Assembly: GCA_013433145.1 (NCBI GenBank)
Contig: CM024169.1
Span: forward strand, 992,001-1,056,000
Source: Ascaris suum
Taxonomy: Eukaryota > Nematoda > Chromadorea > Rhabditida > Ascarididae
Direction: 5' to 3'
Length of the DNA stretch: 64,000 nucleotides
Both the position numbers and the translations under genes were made by a program. A model generated the notes under the pieces. That model searched no databases and was not told the origin of the DNA. It was given only the letters and a program-made list of their open reading frames with translations. This document shows positions 40,180-53,100 of this stretch, piece after piece (position 1 is the first letter of the stretch; each line of letters starts with the position of its first letter).

Positions 40180-42698
40180 GAAAAAAAAAAAGTTGGAGAC
40201 ATTTCCACTTGTTTTGGATGAGAACATTTGCGACATGTCTCCAACGGCTGCAAAAAGAATCGAATAAGTTCGAGACATTCTCATCCGCTCGGCAAACTGA
40301 GCATAAGCAGCAGCGAGGGCACTGATTGACGCTTATATTACTTTACTTCTGAATATGTTTCGTTCACTCAATCAATAGAGGACATTTTTTTACATCGTTG
40401 AAAGAAAAGTAATTATGTCGCTTTCGGTTTATTTTTGGGTCGAATATTACCGTAAGCAAACAAAAAAAAATCCCTTCAAGGACAAACGAAAGTGCCGAGT
40501 AGGTGAAAATTTATCAAGCATAAAATGCTTCTTAAGAATCTAGTCTTTCTGTTGTTTTGTTTTACTGAATATTCGCTACGAATTCAAACTTTCTGATTTC
40601 TTAATAAGTAAGTTTAAAAAAAGAGCTTTTTTCCAAATGAAGTAGTTTTCGCAGTCAGTTTCAAAAAAAAATCAAATTTCCTGAGAAAGCTTCTTTAATT
40701 TGAGGCGCTCTAAGAGGGTTTCGAGTGGGTTTATTAGTGCTCACTCCATTGATTTCCTATATAATGCGAAGAGAAGGAAAAAAACTCAAGCACATACAAG
40801 TGACTCAATGTAAGTATTAGAGAATAACCATTGAAGCAAACAGATGAACAGTAATTCTACTTTCAAAGACGGGATGGGAACCCAAATCAGGGGCAAAGAC
40901 ACCAATTCATACGTCTGTAGAATATTTCAGTGGTTCGTGTACAGTCTAAAAGAGTTACAGTACTTCAGGAAGGAGTTCTAGGTAACATTGAATTATAGTT
41001 CATATTATATGGCAGTTTTCCATACACAAAGAAACATCAGGGAAGCATACTGGGCGAAAAAAACGACCTCCCTAGCACAGCCAACGAGACTAGAAAAGCT
41101 CGTCAAAGAAGCCGATGTGTAAAAATTGACTTTGCACTCGAATAGCAAGCACAAGCCTGGATGCCCGAAGAAATCAGAAATAGCGACAGGAAGACTAATG
41201 CTGTTTTTCTCTATAGGAGCGACTGTCGCGCAAATCTTCAACAAAAATTTCTTTTCTGGCCACTTCCGACCACCCAATTATACGAATGCAAAGTCACCGA
41301 TTGACTTTCATATTTTGAGGTAATTTAAACTATCACAAACAGAAGGGAATCTAATCACTGAAAAGTCTTGATGTTGCGGTCTATAAAATTGAAAAGCTAT
41401 CTTATAGTGCAGAATATATCCACCAAAATTCACCGCCGTAACCTTTTGGCTTGCAAATAGAAACTATCGGATGGCGTGCAGACACACATACACATTAAGA
41501 CAAGCAGCAAACCCATAGACACATATAAATTCAGACACTCAGATAGCTTTTTAACTTGCAAACGTATATAGATATATGTTCAGAGAAGCGCGCACAGAGA
41601 TAACGCCTTTTCTAAAAATATCTGAAGCGCAAAAAATTAAGCGATAAAGCCTACCAGATGCGCTATTTTTTGTTCCACCAGCCATTTGCCAGTTTTGGTA
41701 ACTTATGAATAAATCGCGCATTCGGTGTTTATCAATGATAATACTAACTGATACACTAGCATGTCATCACGAAGAAATCATATTTATACGGGATACTATT
41801 TTCAAATTCTAGTAACTCATAGTGAACATGTATGAGGGACTCGTTTATCTATGATCCCACTGATGTGCAATAAGGTAATGAACTGATTGATGCGTAAAAT
41901 GCACCGAAAATTTTCACACCTTTCAACGCCTTAAGTTTGATAGATCAGTGTTGATGATTTTGTTGGAGGAACAATCTGTAGCCCACATTACAGCTATGAA
42001 ATTACGTAATTATGGCTTCACTGGTTCCTGAGCTGAACATACAAATGGTCGAACATAAGCATACATATGCACGCGAATACGGCATTATCATATTGAGCAT
42101 CGCAACGAGTGCATGAGGAACGATGCTATATGCACTTTTGCATTGCAAATTAACTTATAATCAATTACCACCATAATTTGACACATATTACAAAAGAATT
42201 AATGCATTTAGATTTTAACAAAACTGACGGGTGTGATAAAATTCTTTTTTTAATTGATGTGCTTTTGATTGCAATCGTAGGTAAAAGTTTTGCAATTTGA
42301 TCGATTGCAAAATGGATGAAAATTTTTAATTGCACTCTTCTATGTCTATGACTATGATACACTTTGAAGTTTGCGCATCCATACCGAAGTCGCTTCGATA
42401 GGTCCTCCTATGCATTCTCGTCAAGTTTTCTAGCGCTGATTTCAATTTGTATGTAGTTGAAACTGTTGGATAGCCGTTCAAGTACATATGTACAAATATG
42501 TCCACATAGATGCGGTCCTATTATAATATGCTTTACAAATACAAATTTGCAACATGCAAATCGTTCCGCAACGATTTTTATAAACCAATGCAATCAAAAT
42601 AGTTAATAATTTTTACTAGTAGTTTTATTACTAATAAATTTATTGATTAGTAGTTAATAAGTTAGTGATTGATTTTACTAGTATCAGATTAAATAGAT

Positions 42699-42731
42699 AA
42701 TAAACAGGTAATAAACAGGTAATAAACAGGT
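42699..42731. repeat. 11-bp tandem triplicate
   Basis: AATAAACAGGT three times, the last followed by TATCG. Confidence 0.92.
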
Positions 42732-45700
42732 TATCGTTTTGTTGATGAAGAATGCAATGCACTAAAATTGACGGAAATGAATATAAAGAATATTATTAAT
42801 ATTTCGATGATGATTTAAATAAAATCATTTGATCATCGATTATCTCATAATAATGAAACAATTTAAATCTTATAATCCTATAATCGGGAAACTAGAATTA
42901 TTTTATATTGTAAACTATGCCAATATATTCGTTTATTAAAAGAATCTAATTAATAATTTTCATGCATTTTTTCTTTTCGTATATTTTCAACGCTATTGAA
43001 ATATTTCTTAATTATTCTCAACAGAACGTAGAAATTGCTATAGTACTATTTGAATAACTTTTTCCCCTCTTAGATTCTTCAAATTTTCGCTTAATTGTTG
43101 ATTGCCTCTTTCAAAAAAAAAAAAAAAAAAATTGCTTTATTGCATTTCAAATATGCAATTGCTGATACTTTTCTTTGCGAAAAAAAAAATCCTTTCATTA
43201 TCATCGAATGATTTGCTTTTTTTTTCTTCTTCTTCAAAAGCTAGAAAACCTCTAGTGCAAAAGAAAATTGCTCATTACTCAACAAATGCTTACCAGTATC
43301 AAAATTAGCGATTATGAATGCATAAAAGATTTTTCGATGCATCAATTCGTTCATTTAATGCGAATATTTTTCAATTTTTTTTTTCGCTAAACATTTTAAA
43401 ATATAAATTCATGTTATTTGAAAGAGTTTCTCTTTATGTTCTAATTAGGAAAAAAAAACAGAAAACAGAGAATTGTTTTCTTAAAACTACCAATCTTTTT
43501 TTTTCTGGAATATATAATAATATAATTGTGGAAAATATAATAAATATTAAATCAATTGACATTAAATATAACAAAGAAAATAGCCACTTAACATACATTT
43601 GAAAAACTATGTTTATAAGCATAACAAATTAACGCATGAATTATTTTCGCTTACATTATGATATTACTATATGAGTGCGTTTCACATTCTGGGGCCTGAG
43701 GGAATTTTTTTTTTGTTCAGAATATATGAGATACATACATTATAAATTTAGTGCTAAATAAATTGCAATTTCTTTACTGAACATTGAGCAATCGTCATGC
43801 ATCTTCGATGCATGAGCCGCCTTCTAAACAAATTTTTTCGTTAACGAAATTTTCATGAGAGTCTCTCAAATCTGTTTCAATTATCGTCTAGCTGTTTTTT
43901 TTTTTACAATGCACTCAAAAAAAAAAGACATCCTTCCTTCCATATTTGCTCCGGAAATGCAAACAAACCACATTCTCGGGATTTTATTCACGAAAGAAAA
44001 TTTCACTTTGTAAATGTTGTCCGGAAAAGGAAATGTCGCATCCGGAAAAGCAGATACGCCATGCGACAATTACTTTGTAAAAAGACTATAGATGTTGAGA
44101 AATTTGATCGCTTCATTAAAATGAATCTTTCTGGAATATTCAAAATCCTAGACGAAGCAGCCATATAATTATAATTCGATTTTATGTAAGAAATACTTCA
44201 TAGAAAACTTATAGCTTCACTTATAAATTAGTGAAAGGAGTAACATATTGCAATTCAATTTATGTATATCTATTATTATCGCTAGACATGGTTCCTGAGT
44301 GCATTTATAAAAGAAATATGCCGTATAAGCATTACTACATTTTTTTTTTTTTGTAATTCAGCAGCACCTTTCAGAGGTCTGCTCGAATTGAACATATTGA
44401 AGCATCTGGTGATATTGGTGATGCGGTTTGGATGAATGGCTACCAATTTTTTTTTTTTTGAAGGACCAAAACCCCCGACTTTAGACGCTTTTAAGCCTAC
44501 ATCTCAGATTTCAGAAACAGATGACTGTCTTAGTATCCACTAGTGCGAACTTCATTAGTATTTATTCTTGGAATCTCCGAGAAATAGCTCCTGCAGCAGC
44601 GTTTTTACTTCGAAGAACAAATTATACGGAAAATAAAAGATTTTTAATTGGTCATAATGCATTTGAACAGTGAGAAAGGTAAATTCGAGAATATGGAGAG
44701 GCGAAAGAGGAAGCGAATGCTAACGATGATTCGAGTATTTAATTCTAAAGAGACGAATCATTCCTATCAATTCGATTATAATCATAACTCATAAAGATTA
44801 CAATTGATATTTTATATTAAAACGTTTTTTTTTTCTCAGTGGAGGTTTATTTTTTAAAATTTTATGTTGCGCTATGTTTGTGCAAATTTTAAATACTTAA
44901 ATAACTTAAATAATATTTACTAATCAAAAAATAATTCTAGAATACTTACAGAGATTCTGAAGAAAAAAAATGATTGAATATAATAATTTTTTTTTACTAG
45001 TATTACTTTTTAATCTCACTATACTATATTTATAGTTAATATTTTTATAATTATTAATCTTATCGTTATAAGAAATTCTTAATCACCTTTTTTTTTGTTT
45101 TAAATTTTTTCTGCAATCGTTTCAAAACAATTTCTACATTCATCTCAGCTTTTATTTAGCTAAAAGTTTCATTATGATGATAAATAAAAAAAAAATAATT
45201 GAAATGAGAAAGTTTTCTATATAATCAAAGAAAACAACCGTCTTAGCAATATATAAAAATATTTGATGTTTTTTTTTTCTTTTTTTCGATCCAAACATTC
45301 ACTTGAAATGTTGAGAATAATTAAAATATTCGTCTATTGAGTGGCTACATAAGCACTAATGGTAAAATGAGAATTGTGTCTAATGCGCAATTTGTGTGTT
45401 TTGGGAATTGCAAATGCATCACGCAAAAGTTCTTCTCATTGCAAATGTTTGTTTGTTTTTTGCTTTGAAAATCTCATAAGTGCATATTGAATTCTCAAAT
45501 TTATTTCTGTTGGAGGAAAATATGTTGAATTCGAGAATTTATTCTAGCAAATATAATGGCACATAATTATATAAATTTTTCCATTAAAAAAAATAACTAA
45601 AATAAAAACGAAAAATTAAAGCATGTATTGCAAAAAAAAAAAAAAAATTGATATCGAAATGCTACTATTAGTAGCGCTTAGCAGAGAGAATTTTTCACGC

Positions 45701-46844
45701 ATTTCGAATAGTCGACTAAATGCTACGTATATCGACAATGATTATACATAAGTATGACTTGGAGACAACTATTGCGATAGCTTTTATAGCAGGTGAAATT
45801 TATGACATTTAATTCATTTAGGAATTTATAGCAAATTTATTTAAAGTGCAACAACGAATTGCGTTAATTATCTCATTAGACATTGAAGCAGTATTTTCAT
45901 CAATAATGATTTGTGATCATAGTCTATTCACATTCGGATATTTAATTTCTCATGATATTTCCCCACATAGAAAAAAAAAAGAAAACTATTGTTTCGCTTC
46001 TTAATTAGAATTGCTAATAATTTTTCTTTTGCCAAAAATTTTTCTTCATTTTTATGCAAATATAAATTTCATTTCCTATAAACTTTTATCAACTTCAAAC
46101 AAATATCTTTCAATTTTATTCTCTCATTCATTATTTGCGTTCAATATATCCTCATATTGTTTATGTCTATGAAATGTTGACAGCTTTTCATTTATTGGAA
46201 ATTATCAAATGTATTCAAAATTTTTGAAAAATGAAAAGCGAAGAAGTGTACGCTTAAGTGAATTTATTTGCACCTTAACGCAATGAAAATTTTATAATTT
46301 CATATATTTGATGCATTTGATGCATAATGCTTGTATAATAGAAGAAATATATTCAAGTTTGTATATAGATTTACAAAGTTATTATTAAATAGCAATAGAG
46401 CGATTATTGATTTTATTATTAATTTATTTTTTCTATTTTATTTAAGTTATTAATTTAATTAAATGGCGATTAATTTTTATTAATTTATAATAGAGTTTAA
46501 TAATTTATTATTTATAATTTTATAAATTATTAAACAGCAATTTATTATTAAGAGTTACTATTAATTACTGTATAAAGAGTTATTATTAAACAGCAAAAAA
46601 AAATTACAAGTTAAAATTCAAAGATAGAAAAATATTGTAATATTAGAAATACATAAGCGTTTATGAAATTCAATTTCGGGTAAAATTTGTGGATAAATGT
46701 GTATCTTTGACGGATTATATGATAGAAAGATATTAAAAATAAAATACGATTTCATTTTTCAAAAAACTCTGGAAAGTATTGCAAGAAAAATTGAAATGAA
46801 TTACTCATTTCTATTCTCTCTATTTAGGAAATTAGATTGAAAAA

Positions 46845-46990
46845 TAAGAATGAAAAAAAAAAAGATGAGAAAAGGAAAAGAAAAGAAGTTAGAATGAACG
46901 CGTTGAAAAATATTAGAATGAAAAATAAGAATGAAAAAAAAGATGAGAAAAGAAAAAGAAAAATAAGAAAAACAAAAATAAGAATGAAAG
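46845..46990. repeat. Purine-rich AAGAATGAAAAA tract
   Basis: The plus strand is almost only A and G. The block AGAATGAAAAA...GATGAGAAAAG recurs, as do AGAATGAA and GAACGCG words, suggesting an old duplication of about 75 bases. Confidence 0.6.
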
Positions 46991-49693
46991 AACGCGCAAC
47001 ATTATAATTTATATTAGAATAAATTCTAGCGTTTGCTTAAAGATTTCTCTTCTTATTTACTTTAGCCGATTTACTTCGTGAAATATATTATATCAATCTC
47101 TAGTATGGCGATATATGCATATATGATTATCGCGCTCTACGCATTTGTACTTTCAAAACGGAAACAAATGAGTTGCGTGATTTCAACGATTATGAGAATA
47201 TTGCAAATCATAGGACATCTCTCACATATTGATCAGTTTTAAATCCATTCATAAACAATGAAAAATGCTAAAAATTTGTGTATATATTACACTGGTCATT
47301 TTTTTAAAATAAACTGTAGACTAATGGAGCTACAAAAAAGCGAATCTTCTATAGATGATTGATGATTTATATAGATGAACGAAAAAAAAAATTTAAATAT
47401 ACATTTTTTTTATTTATGCACAAAATATCGACATTATAGAATATTTGAATATTTATAAAATATTCAAATAAAAAAATTAAAAGGAAAAATTTGAATATAT
47501 GAAATATATGCAAAAATTTGTTTTAAAAAAATTCAACTAAATATTAAAAATATAAACTATCAAAGATTAAAATACTTTCTGATGTTTGTAAAAATGTCTA
47601 AATAAAAAGCAAAAAAAAAAGTATAAAGATATTATTCCTCATATAAAGACATATAAAGACATAAAGTTCGTTCTATTTTTTGCCAAAAAATTGCAAAACT
47701 ATCGGCAGAAAAACTTATCAGATGATTAAAAAAACTCATGTGTTAAAAAAAAAAACTAATCAGATGAGCATAACACAAAAGTGTTTATCGAACGATTCTA
47801 TCGGTGATATTCCTATCTCTTTTGTAGCGCGACCATTGTAAAATGAAAATCTGACTAGGATAAAATGCGTATAAATTTTCGCGGAGATATGAACCATTTT
47901 GAAGCTTAACGATCAATGTGAGAGAACGCATAAGAGGTCATCCTGGTCGTACCTATAAAATTCACAAAATTTTCATTACTCTAGCTTCAATGGTTCTCGA
48001 GTTGAATCTTCTGTGTAGAGAGACGGACATGCGCATATATACCCCCTTCCCCCCCCCCCCCCCCAGGTACAACTCATTTAAATCATTTCGTTAACATAAA
48101 GATGCTAGCACAATTTAACGCCGCAATGACAAAGAAAAAATGTCATTGCTTTAGAGAGCATAAATCCTTTCAAGAGTGAACGCTTTTTATGCAATTTTTT
48201 TTCGCTCTTTTTTTTCGGTTTTTTTTTGAAATGCAAAGTACATTTTCCTTAACAAATCGTTCATTGCCTAATAAGAGCGTAAAATCGGACTGCCATTCAA
48301 TTCTCGAAATGTTCAGAATGTAGGAATTTTCTTATCGCTCTCTAAATGGTTTCACTCTTCTCGTTTTTATGTTTAGTTGTTGCAAATTTTTTTTTAGTGC
48401 TTTTCCATTTATGTATGAAAATGCTGTGAATATTAATTTCTTTCATTTTTAATGTTCTTTTTCATGCGCATTTTTTCAATGATTTTTTCTCCGATGATAG
48501 CTAAAAGCGACATTCTAGCGTTAGTGAACTTGTTGGAAAAAAAATGTACCCTTAAACCATCGTTGAATTTGAAAAAAAAAAAGAATACAATTGTCCAAAA
48601 AAGCATAACTCGTAATCAATCGGAACGTTATGCTTAAGCATCTAATGAAAGTGAGAACGCCGCACTAAACTAACCTAATTTGCACTCCCTAAGGCGTATT
48701 ACCACCAAGTAAAATATTCCTCCGCCATTTTCTTTTTCCTCGTTTTCTCAATCCCACCTAAAAAGTACCATTTTAATATTTAATTTCCAATTATTAATAG
48801 GGAAAGATTTGGAAAATCGACTATTATTCTAAGTAGATCTCATAAGGGGTAAAAAAAAATGGATTATTTATCACCCTCTCAATAATCCGTTGGCGCATTT
48901 TTTGCAATATTTATCGATTTTTTTTTTCAAAAATGTTCAATTTATGCTAAACTTTCGTCGAACACGAAAACTGCCGAAAAATCCCCCAATAAAACCTCTC
49001 GCTTTCCTACTCTCTCTCTCCTTATCTTTCTCTCTCTCTTCAATACATGTAAACTATTCCATGCAAATTCGAAATGAATTAATTGCCATCTTAATTCTAT
49101 AAACAAACTAATATGACAATTGATCCCATATGCGGAATTTTCCCGTAATAGTTTGACGTTTATTTAGTGACCTCAGACGTCATAAACTGAAAATTGAGCA
49201 ATGTAGAATAACAATAAAGATATTTTTGAGCATTTCACAGCAAAAACAATCGAAAAGGTTGACCCCTTGTAAAAATTCGAAAACAAAGGGGTTTTTATGC
49301 GTCCTTCGAAAATCTCATCCACTACAATGCCCTGTAGGCATATTCATCGAATAAAAAGAGAATTCTTATCTCTCATCATTTTGAGATTCGACAAAAAAAA
49401 AATTTTTTTTTTTTGCAATAATTTCACGACGAAATGCTAAATATGAAAAAATTTTCAATGAATTATAATATGAAATTGAAAAAAAAAACACTGGAAAATT
49501 TAAAAATTTCCACTAGCATTGGATCACCGATAAAAACTGATCTATAGGGATTTCTCGGATAGACAAACGAAAGGTTACGCAAACGTTGGCCGATATTGGT
49601 TATTGGCGAGGAATTGCAATGCTTTACAATGATTTTTTTTTAAAAAAATTCCAAACGCTTAAATCTTTCTCAAATGTGTTTTCCGTCATGCAG

Positions 49694-49732
49694 CAGCGAC
49701 CTGATAATACTTCTTCCATTCACATAGATTTG
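49694..49732 (+). CDS. Possible small exon upstream of the MG3 exon (uncertain)
   Basis: Acceptor catgcag, thirteen codons beginning QRPDNTSSIHIDL, then a gtggaa donor; phase 0 at both ends, so it could join 49885. The frame continues to a TAA 12 codons later if not spliced. Weak evidence. Confidence 0.2.
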
Positions 49733-49884
49733 GTGGAACTTCTTCCGCGCTCTCTATCCTCCTCCTTCTAAGGTTAGCCAGAGGCGATGATGCCCATATC
49801 TCTTACCGCTTACTCTCAGGTCTATAATAATATATAGGTAATCGAGTTGATTGTATTTTGTCATGAATAAGGATGCGTTTTCAG

Positions 49885-50100
49885 TTGGCAAATGGCTACT
49901 GGTCGGAACGTACGAATGTACAAGTTTGTTATGAGCGTGGTAACGAAAGACCGTTTACGGTGAGTGCGGAAGTACGCGAATGGGGCGCCGGTAGTCGTGT
50001 GGACAGCAAAATAGATGTCGACCCACAGCTGCCCGGTTTCGAACTTGTTCCACTCAGGCCCGGATTCAAAAGTAATTCACCGCATCCGATTCTCATATTG
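49885..50100 (+). CDS. TEP exon: MG3 into MG4
   Basis: Seventy-two codons, acceptor gcgttttcag, donor gtatga, phase 0 both ends. A beta-rich stretch with FTVSAEVREWGAGS and then ELVPLRPGFKSNSPHPILIL corresponds to the family's end of MG3 and the (K/R)PG(F/L) start of MG4. One Cys. GC is about 50% against about 30% in the flanks. Confidence 0.82.
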
Positions 50101-53100
50101 GTATGATTTCATCGTGGATGCAAATGCTGTTGTTTCTAATGTCGTCAAATAGGCTAGCCTTATCGCAATTTTTAGTTCATCTCAGTTATTTTAGGCGCTG
50201 CTCTTTCCTTCTTTTTTTATTATTTTGTTTTATTTCAACGCTCGAAAGTTGGAAAATATCATTTAAAAAGTCATTTGCATATGAAGAAAAAGATAGGTAA
50301 GCAGAACAAATGTCAGAAATGATCAGACATCAAGTAATGTGCATAGAAAAGCAAAACTTCCGTCAAGCAATAGACATCGAACATCACAGCATTCAGTGCA
50401 AAGAATGTGAAGATGAAGATCGGAACGACAACCATAATTTAACGCTGAAAAAGGTGGGTGCATTAACAATATCGACAAGAAACATATATTTAAAATTCTC
50501 AAGAAATGAAGCGATAATATGCAAAAATTTACTTACCATGCAATATTTTTTAACGAATTGAAAACTAATATGCACATAAGATGCCATATAAAACAGGAAT
50601 TTTTCTAAGAATTACGTTGTTAAAGTTGTGCATATTCTAAGAATTATTGCGTATTTTTTCAAAAAAAAAAAAAAAAAATCATATAAAACTTAATCCTATA
50701 ATATCCTAATATTTCTAGGCTAAAGATTTTCAAAGCAATAATATAATAATAACATGGCTAGCAATAATCGCGATAAGTTCAGCTAAAAACAGTTGCTAGA
50801 ATCGGAAAAGAAAATTGATATTTTTAGCGTTGAAATTTATAACGATGCGAATGGTTATAAAAAACTTTATTTAATTTCAGCACATATAATAATATCGATT
50901 TATAATCGTTTTTTTTTTCTTGAATATCATTGCGAAGTTTTTCAAATCAGAAATAACCGTGTTGGAAAATGTGAAAATGTAATTTACGAGAAAAGCATTT
51001 CGGAAAGTTTTTTTTTCGGGTTCATTTGCTTCGAATATGTAAGTAACAGCGCATTTTTTTTTTTGTGGTTTAAAATCGCTTAAATATCGCTGCGTTGAGT
51101 TGGATTTAATATTGTGCTTAAAAAATTTTTTAACGATTATGAGGATCATTTAGGAGGTTACAACATCTCAGAATGAATCGTTTTCGATAATGGAATAAAA
51201 TTAAATGCTATCATATACAGCGCGTATCTATAATTTATTTCGTTACTGTTTCTTGTATTCATTTTGAATAGGTGTGTAATGATGAAATTGGAGTTTTACT
51301 CCAGAAGGAGTTCAAAACATAAAAGTTCTTTACATTCATTGTTTTTATTATTCTATTGCGCGCCCATAACAAATAACAAAAACTCTATTGTTGCTATTAT
51401 TTTATCGCTATGTTGAGCAATAGATTATACTAGTTTCCTATACGAATACAAATATTAATTTAACATAAATTTTATATTACTTTAGAGCATTGAAAATATT
51501 TCGATAGTTTGAACTTCTTGAAGTGAATTGCAACAATAAATCCACTCAAAAGATAATGATTAGGAAGCTGAGCAATTCGGAGAAAATCGAAATCGTTGTT
51601 CATATTTTTCTTAGTGCAGTATTTAAGCGTTTCGAGAAATGCAAATGCTCAAGATTTTCGCTCAAATTTTTGTCAACAATATCAACCGTTATCAAAATCA
51701 TATCTACCTCTATAGTCGGAAGTTATGTAATATCCATGAGAATAATTTCTGATCCTCCTCTATCTGTCATTAGTGAGAAACATCAGAAATAATGAACTTT
51801 ACAGCCTTATGGAAAGTATTGCCATCGTTCGTTAAAAATCGATGCAATACAAAATTTTCAAGCAAAAGTTTTTTTTTTTTATTTTCGTTCATGTCAGAAT
51901 TTTTTTCTCTGAAATCGTATGGTATTTAATTTTATTGCTGTAAATGGTTGATTGCGAATTTTTTTTTTTTGCTGCCGAATCGATTAAATTTGCATATCTA
52001 ATTTCAATTAACTACTTTGACGTTGTGGTTATTGCTCATTTCAGCAAAATTTCGATAACTTCTGCATCATATCGATGCAATTAGCAAAGTTTTTATATGC
52101 ATATTATATTTGCACTATTGCGTTTATGATAATATTAATGAAAATTTAAATATTTGATGATTTAGAAGAAAATTTCCTTGACGTCATATTAAACAAATAT
52201 TCGCTATAAATTATAAAATATAATTTCGAGCAATCATATTTCTTTCGTTTAACGCTTTTCATTTTCTAATTTAGAGAAGTGATATGCCATATAAATATAT
52301 AAAAATGAAAAATAGTAGTCAATCAGATGAACATTTCATACATAGGTATCACTTGTTCAATATGTGTATATTAAATGTAATTTGAAGTGATTGAAACGCT
52401 TCAAAAGATGCTTCAATTAGTGATTCTCGTTCACGTTCTCGTCCACACATAGATATTCGGCTAATCAATAGAGAACAATCCGCGCAAACAACTAAGAAAA
52501 AAAAAGAATAAAAATTACGATGTTTTTGGCGGGGTGATATCGATATGCTATAAAGTATTTTTAAACAAATTCGCTGCAATAAAATTCAATTGAAGCATGA
52601 CTCATTCAACTCTTTTCTTCGTTCAATAATTGTGTGTGGATGCTTCTGGCGGAAGTGGTCCTGATTCAGGGAGTAAAAAAAAAAGTCTACTTCGAACACA
52701 TTTGTGACGTCATTGCACAAAGCATTTTTTTTTTTTGCATAAATTTCAAGCCATAACGAAAAATGAAAATGTTGACAGAAGAGGAAAATTGCAAAATGTG
52801 CACTATGTTTTTCAAGAATGTTGCAATTTTTTTTTAATAGAAAAGGTGGTGATACGATTTTACGTTTGTTATTGATTTGAAGAAAAAATATCAAAGTTTT
52901 GTGGGAAGTGGGGTGGGGGGGGGGGGGGGGTGGGGTGGTGGGGTGAAAAGGGGGACAAACGTTGAGAATTTTATATTCTATACGAGAATGGTATCTTTAT
53001 AGGCAAGAGCATCTGACGGTCGTATAAATGATGCGAATATGCGTCTACAGATCGAAACAACATGTGTGTGCACGGATCGCGAAAGGACGAAAACACCTAT

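Larger units (their letters stand above)
33931..40990. other. No supported gene; scattered minus-strand coding-like frames
   Basis: Minus-strand open frames at 37263-37051, 37049-36855, 36287-36072, 35859-35635 and 35074-34886 have balanced composition, but I could not join them by phase or recognise a family. Also holds (TA)n at 34607-34680 and 39622-39686, poly-G at 39952-39967, and the repeats listed separately. Confidence 0.35.
40991..49693. other. No supported gene; region where the TEP gene's first exons might lie
   Basis: No TDK/YKPG-type MG2 motif or convincing signal peptide exon was seen on the plus strand. The interval 41005-41325 is locally GC-richer and open on both strands (minus 90 codons; plus 37 codons, a stop, then 65) but unrecognised. 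Simple sequence: 11-bp triplicate AATAAACAGGT at 42699-42731, purine-rich GAAAAA tract 46845-46990, poly-C at 48050-48064. Confidence 0.4.

Noticed and set aside
41005..41323. Frames open on both strands, considered as a transposase remnant
   Set aside because: No transposase motif or terminal inverted repeats recognised.
50793..51083. 96-codon plus frame in a TEP intron
   Set aside because: Would break the phase-0 chain of the neighbouring TEP exons and includes poly-Phe from T runs.
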